From contig CAIKMD010000006.1 in the NCBI GenBank assembly GCA_903828515.1, positions 806,001 to 870,000 on the forward strand: 64,000 bases of DNA, in the 5' to 3' direction. Shown in pieces: positions 25,556 through 33,909 of this stretch (within the stretch, counting starts at the first letter, position 1; each line of letters starts with the position of its first letter). The position numbers and the translations under genes were made by a program. The notes beneath the pieces are model-generated. The model was not told the origin of the DNA and searched no databases. It saw only the letters and a list, made by a program, of their open reading frames with translations. The DNA is from an uncultured Rhodospirillales bacterium. Lineage in GTDB: Bacteria > Pseudomonadota > Alphaproteobacteria > ATCC43930 > CGMCC-115725.

Positions 25556-27121
25556 TCAGCTTTTCTTGGTCAGGTAGTATTCGCCGTCGCTGTTGCGGTC
25601 GAGCAGGCCAGCATCGCGCAGGCTCTCGACCTCGCGGACGATCTCGCGGCCGTCGCGGCTGCCGAGCACCGACATCATCTTGGCGAAATGCATCGGGCCG
25701 GTTTCGAGGGCCTGTTGCACGGTCTGGAAACGGGCCGGGCCTTCGACCTTCGCCGCCTCGGGAACCCGCGCGGTGACGGCGGTCGGGCGCGGGAAGTTCC
25801 AGGTGAGATCGAACCCGGCCTTGGCGCTGTTGCCCTTCTGGTCGCCCGAGGGGTCCATCGGCATGAACGGCATGTCGCGCATGACGATGATGTCCTTGTC
25901 GGCCTGGAAGCGGCCCGACATCGCCCATTCCATCTGTTCGCTCGAGCGGATATCGACGTCGTCGTCGGTGACGTAGACGTGCTTCGTGGTGCGCGCCATG
26001 CCGAGAATCGCCGCGATCGCGGCATGGGGCTCGGCGTTGCTGCGCTTCTTGATCGCGACACGCATATGGCAATTCACGCCCGGTCCCGGCGGTGAGAACA
26101 CATCGACCACATCGATGCCGGCCTGCTTCAGGATGCTCCACACGCGCGCTTCGGCTTGCACCGCGCCCATCGGTGCCCCGTCGCACCAGCCAAGGTTGCG
26201 GCCGACACCGTGCTTGATGGTCTGATGAAGGACGTCCTTGCGGCGGGTGATCGCGGTGACGTGGAATACCGGATCGCCGTGCATCGGGCCGTAATAGCCC
26301 ATGTACTCGCCGTAGGGGCCTTCATTGTCGATATAACCGCGTTCGTCGATATAGCCTTCGAGGACGATTTCGGCATCGGCGGGAACATAGAGATCGTTGG
26401 TCAGGCATTTGACCACCGGCAGGGGTTCGCCGCGATAGGTGCCGAGGGTGTTGATCTCGTCCTGTCCGGGCATGCCGCGGCTCGATGCGGCCATGGTGTC
26501 GAGCGGATGCGCGCCGATCGTAAAGCTCGCCGGCAGCTTCTCGCCGCGCGCGACGCAACCGAGATAGACCTGCTTCAGATCGGACGGCGCCGTAAGATTG
26601 AAGCCGCATTTGTCCTTGCCGCGCAGCATCAGCCGCCGGCAACCGACATTGCTGCGCTTGGTCACGGGATCGATGACGAAATCGATGCCCGAGGTGATGT
26701 AGGGCGCGCCGTCATATTCGTGCTGAACGTGGAAGGGCAGCTTGTAGAGGTCGATCTGATCGCCCGTCAGCACGACTTCATGCACCGGCGCTTCGTTCGA
26801 CGGCACCACGAACGGTTTTTGCGGATTGGCCGCGCGGCGCATGAATTCTTCGCGCATCTTCAGTTCGGGCACGCCGAAGGCAGCGGCGAGGCGCGTGCGG
26901 CTGGCGGAGACGGCGCCGACGACTTCGTGCTCCTCGGGGCCGGCTTTCTTGAACAGGACGCCCTTGCGGGTGTTCTCGATGATCGGGCTCATCTCGGAAA
27001 GCGCGACCTGCTCGTTGCGCACCTCGATCTCGCCCATGTCGACCAGACGTTCGACCAGCTTGCGCAGACGGAATTTGTCGGGGTTGAATGTGGCGCGGGT
27101 GGTCGAAGCGGATTCAGGCAT
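25556..27121 (-). CDS. UbiD-family prenyl-FMN (de)carboxylase
   Basis: A 521-residue UbiD-type enzyme, reversible non-oxidative decarboxylation of aromatic or alpha,beta-unsaturated acids using prenyl-FMN. The catalytic Arg-Glu-Glu set is visible: R162/R163 in NVGCRRLML and E267/E272 in NEGPYGEYMGY. The N-terminal DKFRLRKLVERLVDMGEIEV is standard. The ATG at 27119-27121 follows GGGGAG. The cofactor-making flavin prenyltransferase UbiX is not encoded in this window. Next to a MarR regulator, an aldo-keto reductase and a ring-cleavage-type VOC gene, it likely decarboxylates an imported aromatic acid and is not ubiquinone-specific. Confidence 0.93.
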   Translation of the reverse strand: MPESASTTRATFNPDKFRLRKLVERLVDMGEIEVRNEQVALSEMSPIIENTRKGVLFKKAGPEEHEVVGAVSASRTRLAAAFGVPELKMREEFMRRAANPQKPFVVPSNEAPVHEVVLTGDQIDLYKLPFHVQHEYDGAPYITSGIDFVIDPVTKRSNVGCRRLMLRGKDKCGFNLTAPSDLKQVYLGCVARGEKLPASFTIGAHPLDTMAASSRGMPGQDEINTLGTYRGEPLPVVKCLTNDLYVPADAEIVLEGYIDERGYIDNEGPYGEYMGYYGPMHGDPVFHVTAITRRKDVLHQTIKHGVGRNLGWCDGAPMGAVQAEARVWSILKQAGIDVVDVFSPPGPGVNCHMRVAIKKRSNAEPHAAIAAILGMARTTKHVYVTDDDVDIRSSEQMEWAMSGRFQADKDIIVMRDMPFMPMDPSGDQKGNSAKAGFDLTWNFPRPTAVTARVPEAAKVEGPARFQTVQQALETGPMHFAKMMSVLGSRDGREIVREVESLRDAGLLDRNSDGEYYLTKKS

Positions 27122-27229
27122 GGACGTATCTCCCCTTGGAACGGCGCGCCTCGAGCGCGCGTCACTTTCGCAGAGGATAATTGCCGCCGCTGCCCTCCGC
27201 AACGTGATTGCCGGGCCGGCGAGCCGGGT

Positions 27230-28084
27230 TCAGGATTGTGGGAGGTCGCCTCGATCGGCGGCGTGGGCCGCTTGGTCGATCTGGTTGAGCGCGGAAAAAC
27301 CCACCAGGACGGTCGAAATCTCACCATTGCCCAGGGCAAAGCGCAGGGCGTCCTCGGCCGCCTGGGGCGACGTCGCCAGTTTGCCGCCTTCGAGGACGCG
27401 CAGGGCGATGGTGCCCATCCCGGCTTCGGTGGCACGCGCACCGGCGCGACCGTAGTCGCGGATGCCGGCTTCCGCCGGCGCGGTCCATGCGGTCGTATTG
27501 AGCGCGCTGTAATGGACGAGGATGGTATCGAATAGGTTGCTGTCGATGAGCCGTGCGACCGCTTCGGTCTCGCCGCCGAAGGCGCAACAGCCGAAGAATT
27601 CGACCAGCCCGCGGTCGCGCAGGCGGTTCAATCCTTCGACAACCCCGCCCGGACCCAGCACGTCATCGACCGTCATGAGCGCGCCGGTGCCGATATCGGG
27701 CTTTGCCGCGCGATGGGCGCCGACCCGATTGTGCAGTTGAACCAGGGTCAGGCGCGGTAAACCCAGGCGCGCGATACTGCCCTCGACCGAGCGAACGACC
27801 GCGCCGGCGATATCGTCGAGTTCGTCGAGGCTGAGCGCGACCTTGGTCGCGACGATCGGCGTGGCCCCCAGTTCGGCCAAGGCCTGTCCGAGATTGGTTT
27901 CCGACACCGTGTTGCCATAGGCGGGGGCGGTGTCGAAATAATTGATGCCGAGATCGAGTGCACGCGCGACGGCGTTCCGTCGCTCATCGGGGGATCCGTG
28001 GATCATCAGATCGGCGGTCGTGCCGCAGCCGAACCCGATCTCGGAGATGTCGAGCCCGGTCCGGCCGAGGCGGCGCTGCTTCAT
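27230..28084 (-). CDS. Aldo/keto reductase
   Basis: A 284-residue (beta/alpha)8 NAD(P)H-dependent oxidoreductase. It starts MKQRRLGRTGLDISEIGFGCG. The catalytic Asp and Tyr occur in NYFDTAPAYG and Lys in IVATKVALS, but the usual catalytic His segment reads LTLVQLHNRVG, consistent with the L-galactose/pyridoxal dehydrogenase-like subgroup. The ATG overlaps the MarR TGA by four bases (28081-28084), so the two are translationally coupled. A gap of 108 bases separates it from UbiD and could hold a second promoter. Confidence 0.9.
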   Translation of the reverse strand: MKQRRLGRTGLDISEIGFGCGTTADLMIHGSPDERRNAVARALDLGINYFDTAPAYGNTVSETNLGQALAELGATPIVATKVALSLDELDDIAGAVVRSVEGSIARLGLPRLTLVQLHNRVGAHRAAKPDIGTGALMTVDDVLGPGGVVEGLNRLRDRGLVEFFGCCAFGGETEAVARLIDSNLFDTILVHYSALNTTAWTAPAEAGIRDYGRAGARATEAGMGTIALRVLEGGKLATSPQAAEDALRFALGNGEISTVLVGFSALNQIDQAAHAADRGDLPQS

Positions 28085-28662
28085 TCGGCGGCGGGCAGCG
28101 AAACCGGGTCGAGAGAAGCTTGTTCCTGCCGATCTTTGGCGGCCTGCATATTGGCGTCGAGCGCCTCTTCCATGTTGGCCAGCATCTGCTGCAAGCCCTG
28201 GCGCAGGGTCGCGAGGGTCTCTTCGGTCATGCCGCGCACCGCGATCCGCCCGACGGTCTGCACCACCGAATGCAATTTATCCAGCGCGCGACCCTCGTCG
28301 GTCAGAAAGATGCGCAGGCGCCTTTTGTCCTGGTCGTCGCGCCGGCGCTGGATCCAGCCGCGCGCTTCCATGACGTTGATCGCGATCACGGTGCTGTTTT
28401 CCATCAGGCCGATGCGCTGACTGAGTTCGCGCTGCGACAGCCCGTCCTCGAACATCAACACGCGCAGGAATCGCCATTGCGCGTGGGTGATGTCGAGATG
28501 CTTGCCCAGTTCCGATTCGGCGAGCTTGGTCGAGGCGCGATTGACGAAGTGAATCAGGTAGCGCAGCCCGCGACCGTCGTAATGATCTTCCTCGGTACGA
28601 TTCTCGGGAGTCACGATCCAGGGCTGGAACCGTTTCGTGCGCGGTTGCGGGAAAACCGTCAT
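28081..28662 (-). CDS. MarR-family transcriptional regulator
   Basis: A 193-residue dimeric winged-helix repressor. The core LDITHAQWRFLRVLMFEDGLSQRELSQRIGLMENSTVIAINVMEARGWIQRRRDDQDKRRLRIFLTDEG carries the recognition helix and beta-wing (DDQDKR). Long N- and C-terminal helical tails form the dimer interface. MarR proteins near aromatic genes usually release DNA on binding a phenolic substrate or its CoA ester. The ATG at 28660-28662 was preferred over upstream codons that fall in the VOC gene. It lies 16 bases after the VOC stop, so it is in the same operon; its operator is probably ahead of the VOC gene. Confidence 0.92.
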   Translation of the reverse strand: MTVFPQPRTKRFQPWIVTPENRTEEDHYDGRGLRYLIHFVNRASTKLAESELGKHLDITHAQWRFLRVLMFEDGLSQRELSQRIGLMENSTVIAINVMEARGWIQRRRDDQDKRRLRIFLTDEGRALDKLHSVVQTVGRIAVRGMTEETLATLRQGLQQMLANMEEALDANMQAAKDRQEQASLDPVSLPAAE

Positions 28663-28678
28663 GGCGGGGCGCTCCGGC

Positions 28679-29488
28679 TCAGTTCTCGCTGGCGCCGATG
28701 AGCACGCCGTCGGGGTCCGACAGATGGAACTGGCACAACGGACAGCTTTTCTGGAACAGCGCCAGCCGGGCCCGCATCTCGGCGCCGAAATCGACGGGGA
28801 ACGGCGCCAGGTATGGATTGCGCGCCGAGATGCGTTCGATATCGGCTTTGAGCTTCTCGATGCTCTCGGTCTTGAAGCCGAGATGGTCGAGCGAGGGCGG
28901 CATGATCCCGGTCGCGTCATAGTCGGCAATGCGCCACGGCATGATCACCATGGTCATGTGGCCGTCGGTCAAATAATGGTTGGGATCGCCCTCGCGCTTG
29001 TTGCGCACTTCGAGTTCGAACACATGGCGATAGAATTCCGCCATCTTGTCGGCCTGCATCGTGCGCATCGCGAAATGATTGATGTGACGCGAATTGATCT
29101 TGCCGGCCGCTTGTTCGACATAGATGTCGGTCCGGTTCTCCATCTCTTTTTGCGAGATGTCGAAGACGTTGCCGTCGGGATCGTGCGCCGAGATGCCGGC
29201 ATAGGGCCGGTTCGACGGACGCTTCAGCGAATTGACGCCGGGAAAGTCGCGCAGGCGTTTCAGCGCGGCCTCGGCATCGTCGACCTCGAAGCCGAAATGT
29301 TCGAGCCGCGCGCCGCGGCCGGGATAGCGGGGATTGATGTTCATGCCGACATAACCGTCGCCGACCACGGCCGCGCCTTCGGCGCGATAGCCGGTGGCCG
29401 TGTTCATGCCGAACACCGCTTCGTAAAAGCGCGAACTCATCGCGTAATTCTCGCTGACGATCGCGACGTGATTAAGCTTGGCAAACAT
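28679..29488 (-). CDS. Two-domain VOC protein (extradiol dioxygenase-like)
   Basis: A 269-residue tandem VOC protein of catechol 2,3-dioxygenase size. Domain 1 has H7 and H64 with D110 (NVFDIS) where the iron Glu is expected. Domain 2 has H138 and H202, but its closing strand (SDPDGVLIGASEN) lacks the Glu. A CPLC pair near residue 247 is unusual. The start is ATG 29486-29488; an ATG two codons upstream abuts GGGAGG too closely. Likely ring-cleavage or isomerase-type activity, with a non-canonical metal site. First gene of the VOC-MarR-AKR set, 77 bases after LivF. Confidence 0.82.
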   Translation of the reverse strand: MFAKLNHVAIVSENYAMSSRFYEAVFGMNTATGYRAEGAAVVGDGYVGMNINPRYPGRGARLEHFGFEVDDAEAALKRLRDFPGVNSLKRPSNRPYAGISAHDPDGNVFDISQKEMENRTDIYVEQAAGKINSRHINHFAMRTMQADKMAEFYRHVFELEVRNKREGDPNHYLTDGHMTMVIMPWRIADYDATGIMPPSLDHLGFKTESIEKLKADIERISARNPYLAPFPVDFGAEMRARLALFQKSCPLCQFHLSDPDGVLIGASEN

Positions 29489-29565
29489 AGGCATCCTCCC
29501 GATATCGATCCCGCGAATTATCCGTCCGCCGTTCCTCGGCGGCAATCCCCGATTCGCGTGTCGAT

Positions 29566-30282
29566 TTAGACGCCGAGATAGGTTTTCTTTATGGTCTCGT
29601 CGGCATCGAGTTCGGCCGGCGTGCCGCCGAAGACGATCTTGCCCTTGTCCATGACGTGGACGCGATCGGCGACATCGAGCGCGAAGGCCAGGTTCTGCTC
29701 GACCAGCAGGATCGCCATGCCGCGCGCGCGTAATCCGACGACGAGCTTTTTCATTTCCGCAACGATGTGGGGTGACAGGCCTTCGGTCGGCTCGTCCATC
29801 AGGAGAAGGCGCGGATTGCCCACCAGGGCGCGCGCCACGGTCAACATTTGCTGCTCGCCGCCCGACAGCGTGCCGGCGCCGTTGCGTAACCGTTCGGCGA
29901 GGGCTGGAAACAAATCCAGCACGCGGCCGAGTGACCACGGTTCGGCGATATCCGTGGCGGCCGCGCGCTGCGCGATTTCGAGGTTCTCGCGCACGCTCAG
30001 CGACGGGAAGATGCGCCGGCCCTGCGGGACCAGCCCCATCCCGGCCTTGGCGATCCGATAGGACGGCCAGCGTGTGATGTCGCGGTCCTCGAACATCACC
30101 CGTCCGCGCCGCGCCGGGGTGAAGGCGATCACAGTACGGATCAGCGTCGTCTTGCCGACGCCGTTGCGGCCCAGCACCGCGACGATCGAGGCAGGTTCGA
30201 CGGTGAGCGAGACGCCCTGGAGGACATAGCCTTCGCCGTAATAAGTGTGGACGTCCGCGACGTCGAGCATCGCCGCGCTCAT
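29566..30282 (-). CDS. livF: Branched-chain-type ABC transporter ATP-binding protein LivF
   Basis: A 238-residue ATPase. Walker A is VLGRNGVGKTTLIRT, the signature is TLSGGEQQMLTVARAL and Walker B is LLLMDEPTEGLSP. The start MSAAMLDVADVHTYYGEGYVLQG (ATG 30280-30282) overlaps the LivG stop by four bases. The C-terminal KIVFGGTPAELDADETIKKTYLGV is typical of LivF. Forms a heterodimer with LivG and powers the LivHM pair upstream, and possibly the second LivHM pair at 22943-24765 that has no ATPases. Confidence 0.95.
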   Translation of the reverse strand: MSAAMLDVADVHTYYGEGYVLQGVSLTVEPASIVAVLGRNGVGKTTLIRTVIAFTPARRGRVMFEDRDITRWPSYRIAKAGMGLVPQGRRIFPSLSVRENLEIAQRAAATDIAEPWSLGRVLDLFPALAERLRNGAGTLSGGEQQMLTVARALVGNPRLLLMDEPTEGLSPHIVAEMKKLVVGLRARGMAILLVEQNLAFALDVADRVHVMDKGKIVFGGTPAELDADETIKKTYLGV

Positions 30283-31046
30283 GAGTTGGTTGCGCCGCCG
30301 CGCGCGTAAATTTTCTGCAGGCTCGATTCCTTGCGGATTTCGTCGGGCGTGCCTTCGGCGACGATGCGGCCCTGATCCATCGCGGTGATGCTGTCGGCGA
30401 TGCTGAAGGCGGCGGCGAGGTCGTGCTCGATCAACAGGACGGTGATGTCTCGGTCGAGATTGACGATGATGTCGGTGGCAAGATGTGTCTCCGCCGCTGA
30501 TAACCCGGCCATCGGCTCGTCGAGCAGAAGAAGCCTCGGCTCGCCGGCGAGCGCCATGACGATTTCGAGCTGACGCTGGGTGCCGTAGGAAAGGTTCTTC
30601 ACCAGCTCGTTGCGGCGGTCGGCGAGGTTCCATTTCTCCAGCAGCGCCTCGGCGCGCGCTGTCACGTCGCGATAGCGCTGCGCCCGGCGCCAGAACACGA
30701 AATGACAGGGATGCAGTGCTTGAACCGCGATGATCATGTTGTCGATCACGGTCAGGCTGCGAAAGAGGCTGGTGATCTGGAAGGTGCGGCCGAGGCCGAG
30801 CGCCGCGCGGGCGTGGAGCGGACGCTTCGTCGCGTTTTGGCCAAAGATGTGAATCTCGCCGCTGCTGGGCGGGATCTGGCCGTTGACGACATTGAACAGC
30901 GTGGTCTTGCCGGCGCCGTTGGTGCCGATGATCGCGCGCCGCTCGCCGGGTTTGAGTTCGAGCGAGACATCGTCGATCGCGCGGACGCCGCCGAAATTGC
31001 GCGAGAGATGGCTGACGACCAGCGGGTTCACGCCCATCTCGTTCAC
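30279..31046 (-). CDS. livG: Branched-chain-type ABC transporter ATP-binding protein LivG
   Basis: A 255-residue ATPase. Walker A is IIGTNGAGKTTLFNVV, the signature is NLSYGTQRQLEIVMAL and Walker B is LLLLDEPMAGLSA. GRTFQITSLFRSLTVIDNM is the expected Q-loop region. Start taken as GTG at 31044-31046, which overlaps the LivM TGA (GTGA); an internal ATG three codons later is an alternative. The signature SYGTQR in place of SGGQ is characteristic of LivG proteins. Confidence 0.95.
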   Translation of the reverse strand: MNEMGVNPLVVSHLSRNFGGVRAIDDVSLELKPGERRAIIGTNGAGKTTLFNVVNGQIPPSSGEIHIFGQNATKRPLHARAALGLGRTFQITSLFRSLTVIDNMIIAVQALHPCHFVFWRRAQRYRDVTARAEALLEKWNLADRRNELVKNLSYGTQRQLEIVMALAGEPRLLLLDEPMAGLSAAETHLATDIIVNLDRDITVLLIEHDLAAAFSIADSITAMDQGRIVAEGTPDEIRKESSLQKIYARGGATNS

Positions 31047-31993
31047 GGCCGGGCGCTCCGCTTCGTTCTCATGCGGTCGCGGATCAGGCCGAACGCGCCC
31101 TCCGGCGCATACAGGGCCACGCCGACATAAATCAGCCCGATCACGAACAGCCAGCGGTCGGTATAGGTACTCAACACGTATTGCAGCAGGACGAAAATTC
31201 CGGCGCCGAGCACCGGCCCGAACAGCGTGCCGACCGAGCCGACGAGAATCATCATCAGGACTTGTGCCGAGACCGTCACCGACAGGCTCGACGGGCTGAT
31301 GAAGCTGTTGAGATACATGTAAAGCTCGCCCGCGAGGCCGGCGAAGAATGCCGAAACCATCGCGACGGTGAACTTATACGCCCAGACGTTGTAGCCCAGC
31401 GCGCGCATCCGCATCTCGTTGTCGCGAATGCCGCGCAGCGCATAGCCGAATGGTGATTTGACGAAGATGTAGAGCGCGAACGCCGCGACGACGAAGATGA
31501 TCAGCACGAAATAGAAAAACCCGCGCGTGGTGGCGAACGACCACGGCAACCAGGCGCCGAGATCGGGGCGCTTCACCCCCGGCAGGCCGTTGTCGCCGCC
31601 GGTCAGTTCGGTCCAACTGACCGCGACGCTCCACAGCACCTGCGAAAACGCGAGCGTGATCATCAGGTAATAGGAATGCGCGGTACGCAGCGCGAGGAGA
31701 TGGAACAGCGCCGCCGCCACGACCGCGACCAGAAGTCCCGCCGGTGCGGCCAAGGCGAAGCCCCAGCCGAGCTTCAACGTCAGGATCGCGGCGGCATAGC
31801 CCGACAGGCCGAAATAGGCGGCATGGCCGAGCGACGGCATGCCGGTATAGCCGAGCAGAAGATCGAGGCTCATCGCAAAGATGCCGTAGATCAGCATCTG
31901 GGTGAGGAGGCCGGTGTCGTAGGGCGAGAGGACCGCGCCCAGCACCGCGGCGATGGCCACGAAGATGCCGGCATAGATCGATGTGCGGTTCAT
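31043..31993 (-). CDS. livM: Branched-chain-type ABC transporter permease LivM
   Basis: A 316-residue permease with about ten membrane segments. It starts MNRTSIYAGIFVAIAAVLGAVLSPYDTGLLTQMLIYGIFAMSLDLLLGYTGMPSLGHAAYFGLSGYAAA. The cytoplasmic coupling loop is SPFGYALRGIRDNEMRMRALGYNVWAYKFTV. One base separates it from the LivH stop. The C-terminal basic tail (RDRMRTKRSARP) overlaps the LivG start. Confidence 0.94.
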   Translation of the reverse strand: MNRTSIYAGIFVAIAAVLGAVLSPYDTGLLTQMLIYGIFAMSLDLLLGYTGMPSLGHAAYFGLSGYAAAILTLKLGWGFALAAPAGLLVAVVAAALFHLLALRTAHSYYLMITLAFSQVLWSVAVSWTELTGGDNGLPGVKRPDLGAWLPWSFATTRGFFYFVLIIFVVAAFALYIFVKSPFGYALRGIRDNEMRMRALGYNVWAYKFTVAMVSAFFAGLAGELYMYLNSFISPSSLSVTVSAQVLMMILVGSVGTLFGPVLGAGIFVLLQYVLSTYTDRWLFVIGLIYVGVALYAPEGAFGLIRDRMRTKRSARP

Positions 31994-31994
31994 C

Positions 31995-32849
31995 TCAGAC
32001 CCGGCCCATCAGACCGGTCGGCTTCAGGGCGAGGACGATCACCATCGGCACGAAGATCGTGAACAACGACAATTGGGGGAACCAGGCATTGCCGAAATTG
32101 TCGACGAGGCCGACGAGCAGGCTGCCGAGGAACGCGCCGCGAATGCTCCCGAGCCCGCCGACCGTGACGACGACGAAGGCGAGCAGGACGACCTCGAAAT
32201 CGGCTCCCGGGAACATGCCGAGGAGCGGTCCGCCGAGCACGCCGCCCAGAGCCGCCAGCGCCGCACCCAGCGCGAAGATGCCGGTGAAGACGAGCGGCAC
32301 GTTGATCCCGAGGCCGCGCACCATTTCCTCGTCGTCCATGCCGGCGCGCACGATCGCGCCGAGCGTCGTGCGTTCGAGAAACGCCCACAGGCAAAAGGCG
32401 ATCACGAGGCCGCAGCCGATCAGGAAGACGCGGTAAAGCGGATAGACGATGCCCCAAAAATGGACCGCGCCCTGCAGCAATGGTGGTTGCGGGACGAGGA
32501 GCGGATCGCCGCCCCAGGTGAAGAAGGCGATGTCGGCGACGATGAAGAGCAGCCCGAGCGTCAGCAGGGCCTGGCGCATCTCTTGTTTATAGAGTCGCGC
32601 GAGGAACAGCCGCTGGATGATCGCGCCGATGACGGCGATCGCGATGACGGCGACGATTGCGCCGAAGATGAAGCCGCCGGTCAGCCGGATCGCGGTGATC
32701 GCGATATAGCCGCCCAACAGATAGAACGACCCGTGCGCCATGTTGATGATGTGCATCAGGCCGAAGATGAGGGTGAGCCCCGCGGCGAGCAGGAACAGGA
32801 TCATCGCCAACGACAAGCCGTTGAGGGTGTTTATGATCCAGAACGTCAC
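31995..32849 (-). CDS. livH: Branched-chain-type ABC transporter permease LivH
   Basis: A 284-residue permease beginning MTFWIINTLNGLSLAMILFLLAAGLTLIFGLMHIINMAHGSFYLLGGYIA; the IINMAHGSFYLLG block is the LivH hallmark. The coupling loop is FLERTTLGAIVRAGMDDEEMVRGLGINV. The start is GTG at 32847-32849 with GGGAGG 4-5 bases upstream. First gene of the livHMGF set, which has no binding-protein gene adjacent; the LivK-like protein at 20512 or 55031 may supply it. Confidence 0.94.
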   Translation of the reverse strand: MTFWIINTLNGLSLAMILFLLAAGLTLIFGLMHIINMAHGSFYLLGGYIAITAIRLTGGFIFGAIVAVIAIAVIGAIIQRLFLARLYKQEMRQALLTLGLLFIVADIAFFTWGGDPLLVPQPPLLQGAVHFWGIVYPLYRVFLIGCGLVIAFCLWAFLERTTLGAIVRAGMDDEEMVRGLGINVPLVFTGIFALGAALAALGGVLGGPLLGMFPGADFEVVLLAFVVVTVGGLGSIRGAFLGSLLVGLVDNFGNAWFPQLSLFTIFVPMVIVLALKPTGLMGRV

Positions 32850-32904
32850 GACGCCTCCCTCAATCGCCCGCGCGCCTTTCCGGCATTGGCGCGGTTGTCG
32901 TCGA

Positions 32905-33909
32905 CTATAGCTTGAAGACCCGCTTGGCGTTGAGGTGATAGATCTTCGCGCGGTCGTCGTCGCTCAGCGGCATCGCGTCCATCGCATCGACGGCGTCGCG
33001 CTGAATCTCGAACGGCCAGTCGGCGGCGAACAGGAGATTGTCGACCCCCAGCAGCTCGAGCGTCATCATGAACGGCAGGCGGTAATTCATGCCGCTGGTG
33101 GTGACGATGATGTTGTTGCGGAAATAGTGGCTCGGGAGCTCTTTGATCGTGCGCGCGAAGCCGCCGATTTCGAGTTCCCAGAGGTAGCGGTTGTCGATGC
33201 GGTCGAGGGTGAAGGGAATGCTCTCGCCCATATGGCCGATGACGATTTTCAAATTCGGGAACTGGTCGAATACGCCACCGGCGATCAGGCGCATGACGTG
33301 GGTCCCGGTCTCGACGCCGTAGCCCCAGGCGACGCGATAGCCCGGCATGTCGAGCGGCCCGGCCATGCCCGGCGAAGGCTCGCGTGGATGAAGGTAGATC
33401 GGCACGTCGAGCGCCTGGGCGGTCTCGAAGATGCCCCAGAATTTTCTGTCGTCGAGATATTCGCCATGCGTGTGCGAATTGATGAGGGCGCCTTTGAGCC
33501 CCAGCGTCTCGACCGCGCGCCCGAGTTCCTTGGCGGCGCCGGCCGGGTCCTGCGGGGCGAGCGCGGCCAATCCGGCGAACCGCGTCGGATGCGCCTTGCA
33601 CGCGGCGGCAAGCCGGTCGTTGACCAGTTGCGACAATTCATAGCCCTGCACAGGATTGAACACTTGCACGCCCGGCGAGCCGATCACGAGGATCTGCTTG
33701 GTGATGCCATCAGCGTCCATCGCGGCAAGACGACGCTCGCCGAGATCGACCTGGTCCATGAACATCAAGCGCCGCGCCTCGGTCGGCGGCCGGGGCAGGC
33801 CGGTTTGTTCGTTCATGGCCCGCGCTGCCGCGGCAACCTCGGGAATCATGAAACCTTCTTCGACGGCGATCCGCTCGTAGGGCGCCGGCCGCGCGCGTTG
33901 CTCGGCCAT
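32905..33909 (-). CDS. ACMSD-type amidohydrolase (aromatic decarboxylase-like)
   Basis: A 334-residue metal-dependent TIM-barrel protein of amidohydrolase_2 type. The usual N-terminal HxH is replaced by EEGFMIPE (AVEEGFMIP), as in gamma-resorcylate and 2,3-dihydroxybenzoate decarboxylases, which use E-x-x-x motifs. Other conserved parts are INSHTHGEYLDD, YLHPREPSPG, VIGHMGESIPF and FAADWPFEIQ, supplying His, His and Asp ligands. This favours non-oxidative decarboxylation of a hydroxybenzoate over hydrolysis. The ATG (33907-33909) overlaps the preceding stop by one base (TGATG). It lies between LivH and a flavin monooxygenase. Confidence 0.87.
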   Translation of the reverse strand: MAEQRARPAPYERIAVEEGFMIPEVAAAARAMNEQTGLPRPPTEARRLMFMDQVDLGERRLAAMDADGITKQILVIGSPGVQVFNPVQGYELSQLVNDRLAAACKAHPTRFAGLAALAPQDPAGAAKELGRAVETLGLKGALINSHTHGEYLDDRKFWGIFETAQALDVPIYLHPREPSPGMAGPLDMPGYRVAWGYGVETGTHVMRLIAGGVFDQFPNLKIVIGHMGESIPFTLDRIDNRYLWELEIGGFARTIKELPSHYFRNNIIVTTSGMNYRLPFMMTLELLGVDNLLFAADWPFEIQRDAVDAMDAMPLSDDDRAKIYHLNAKRVFKL

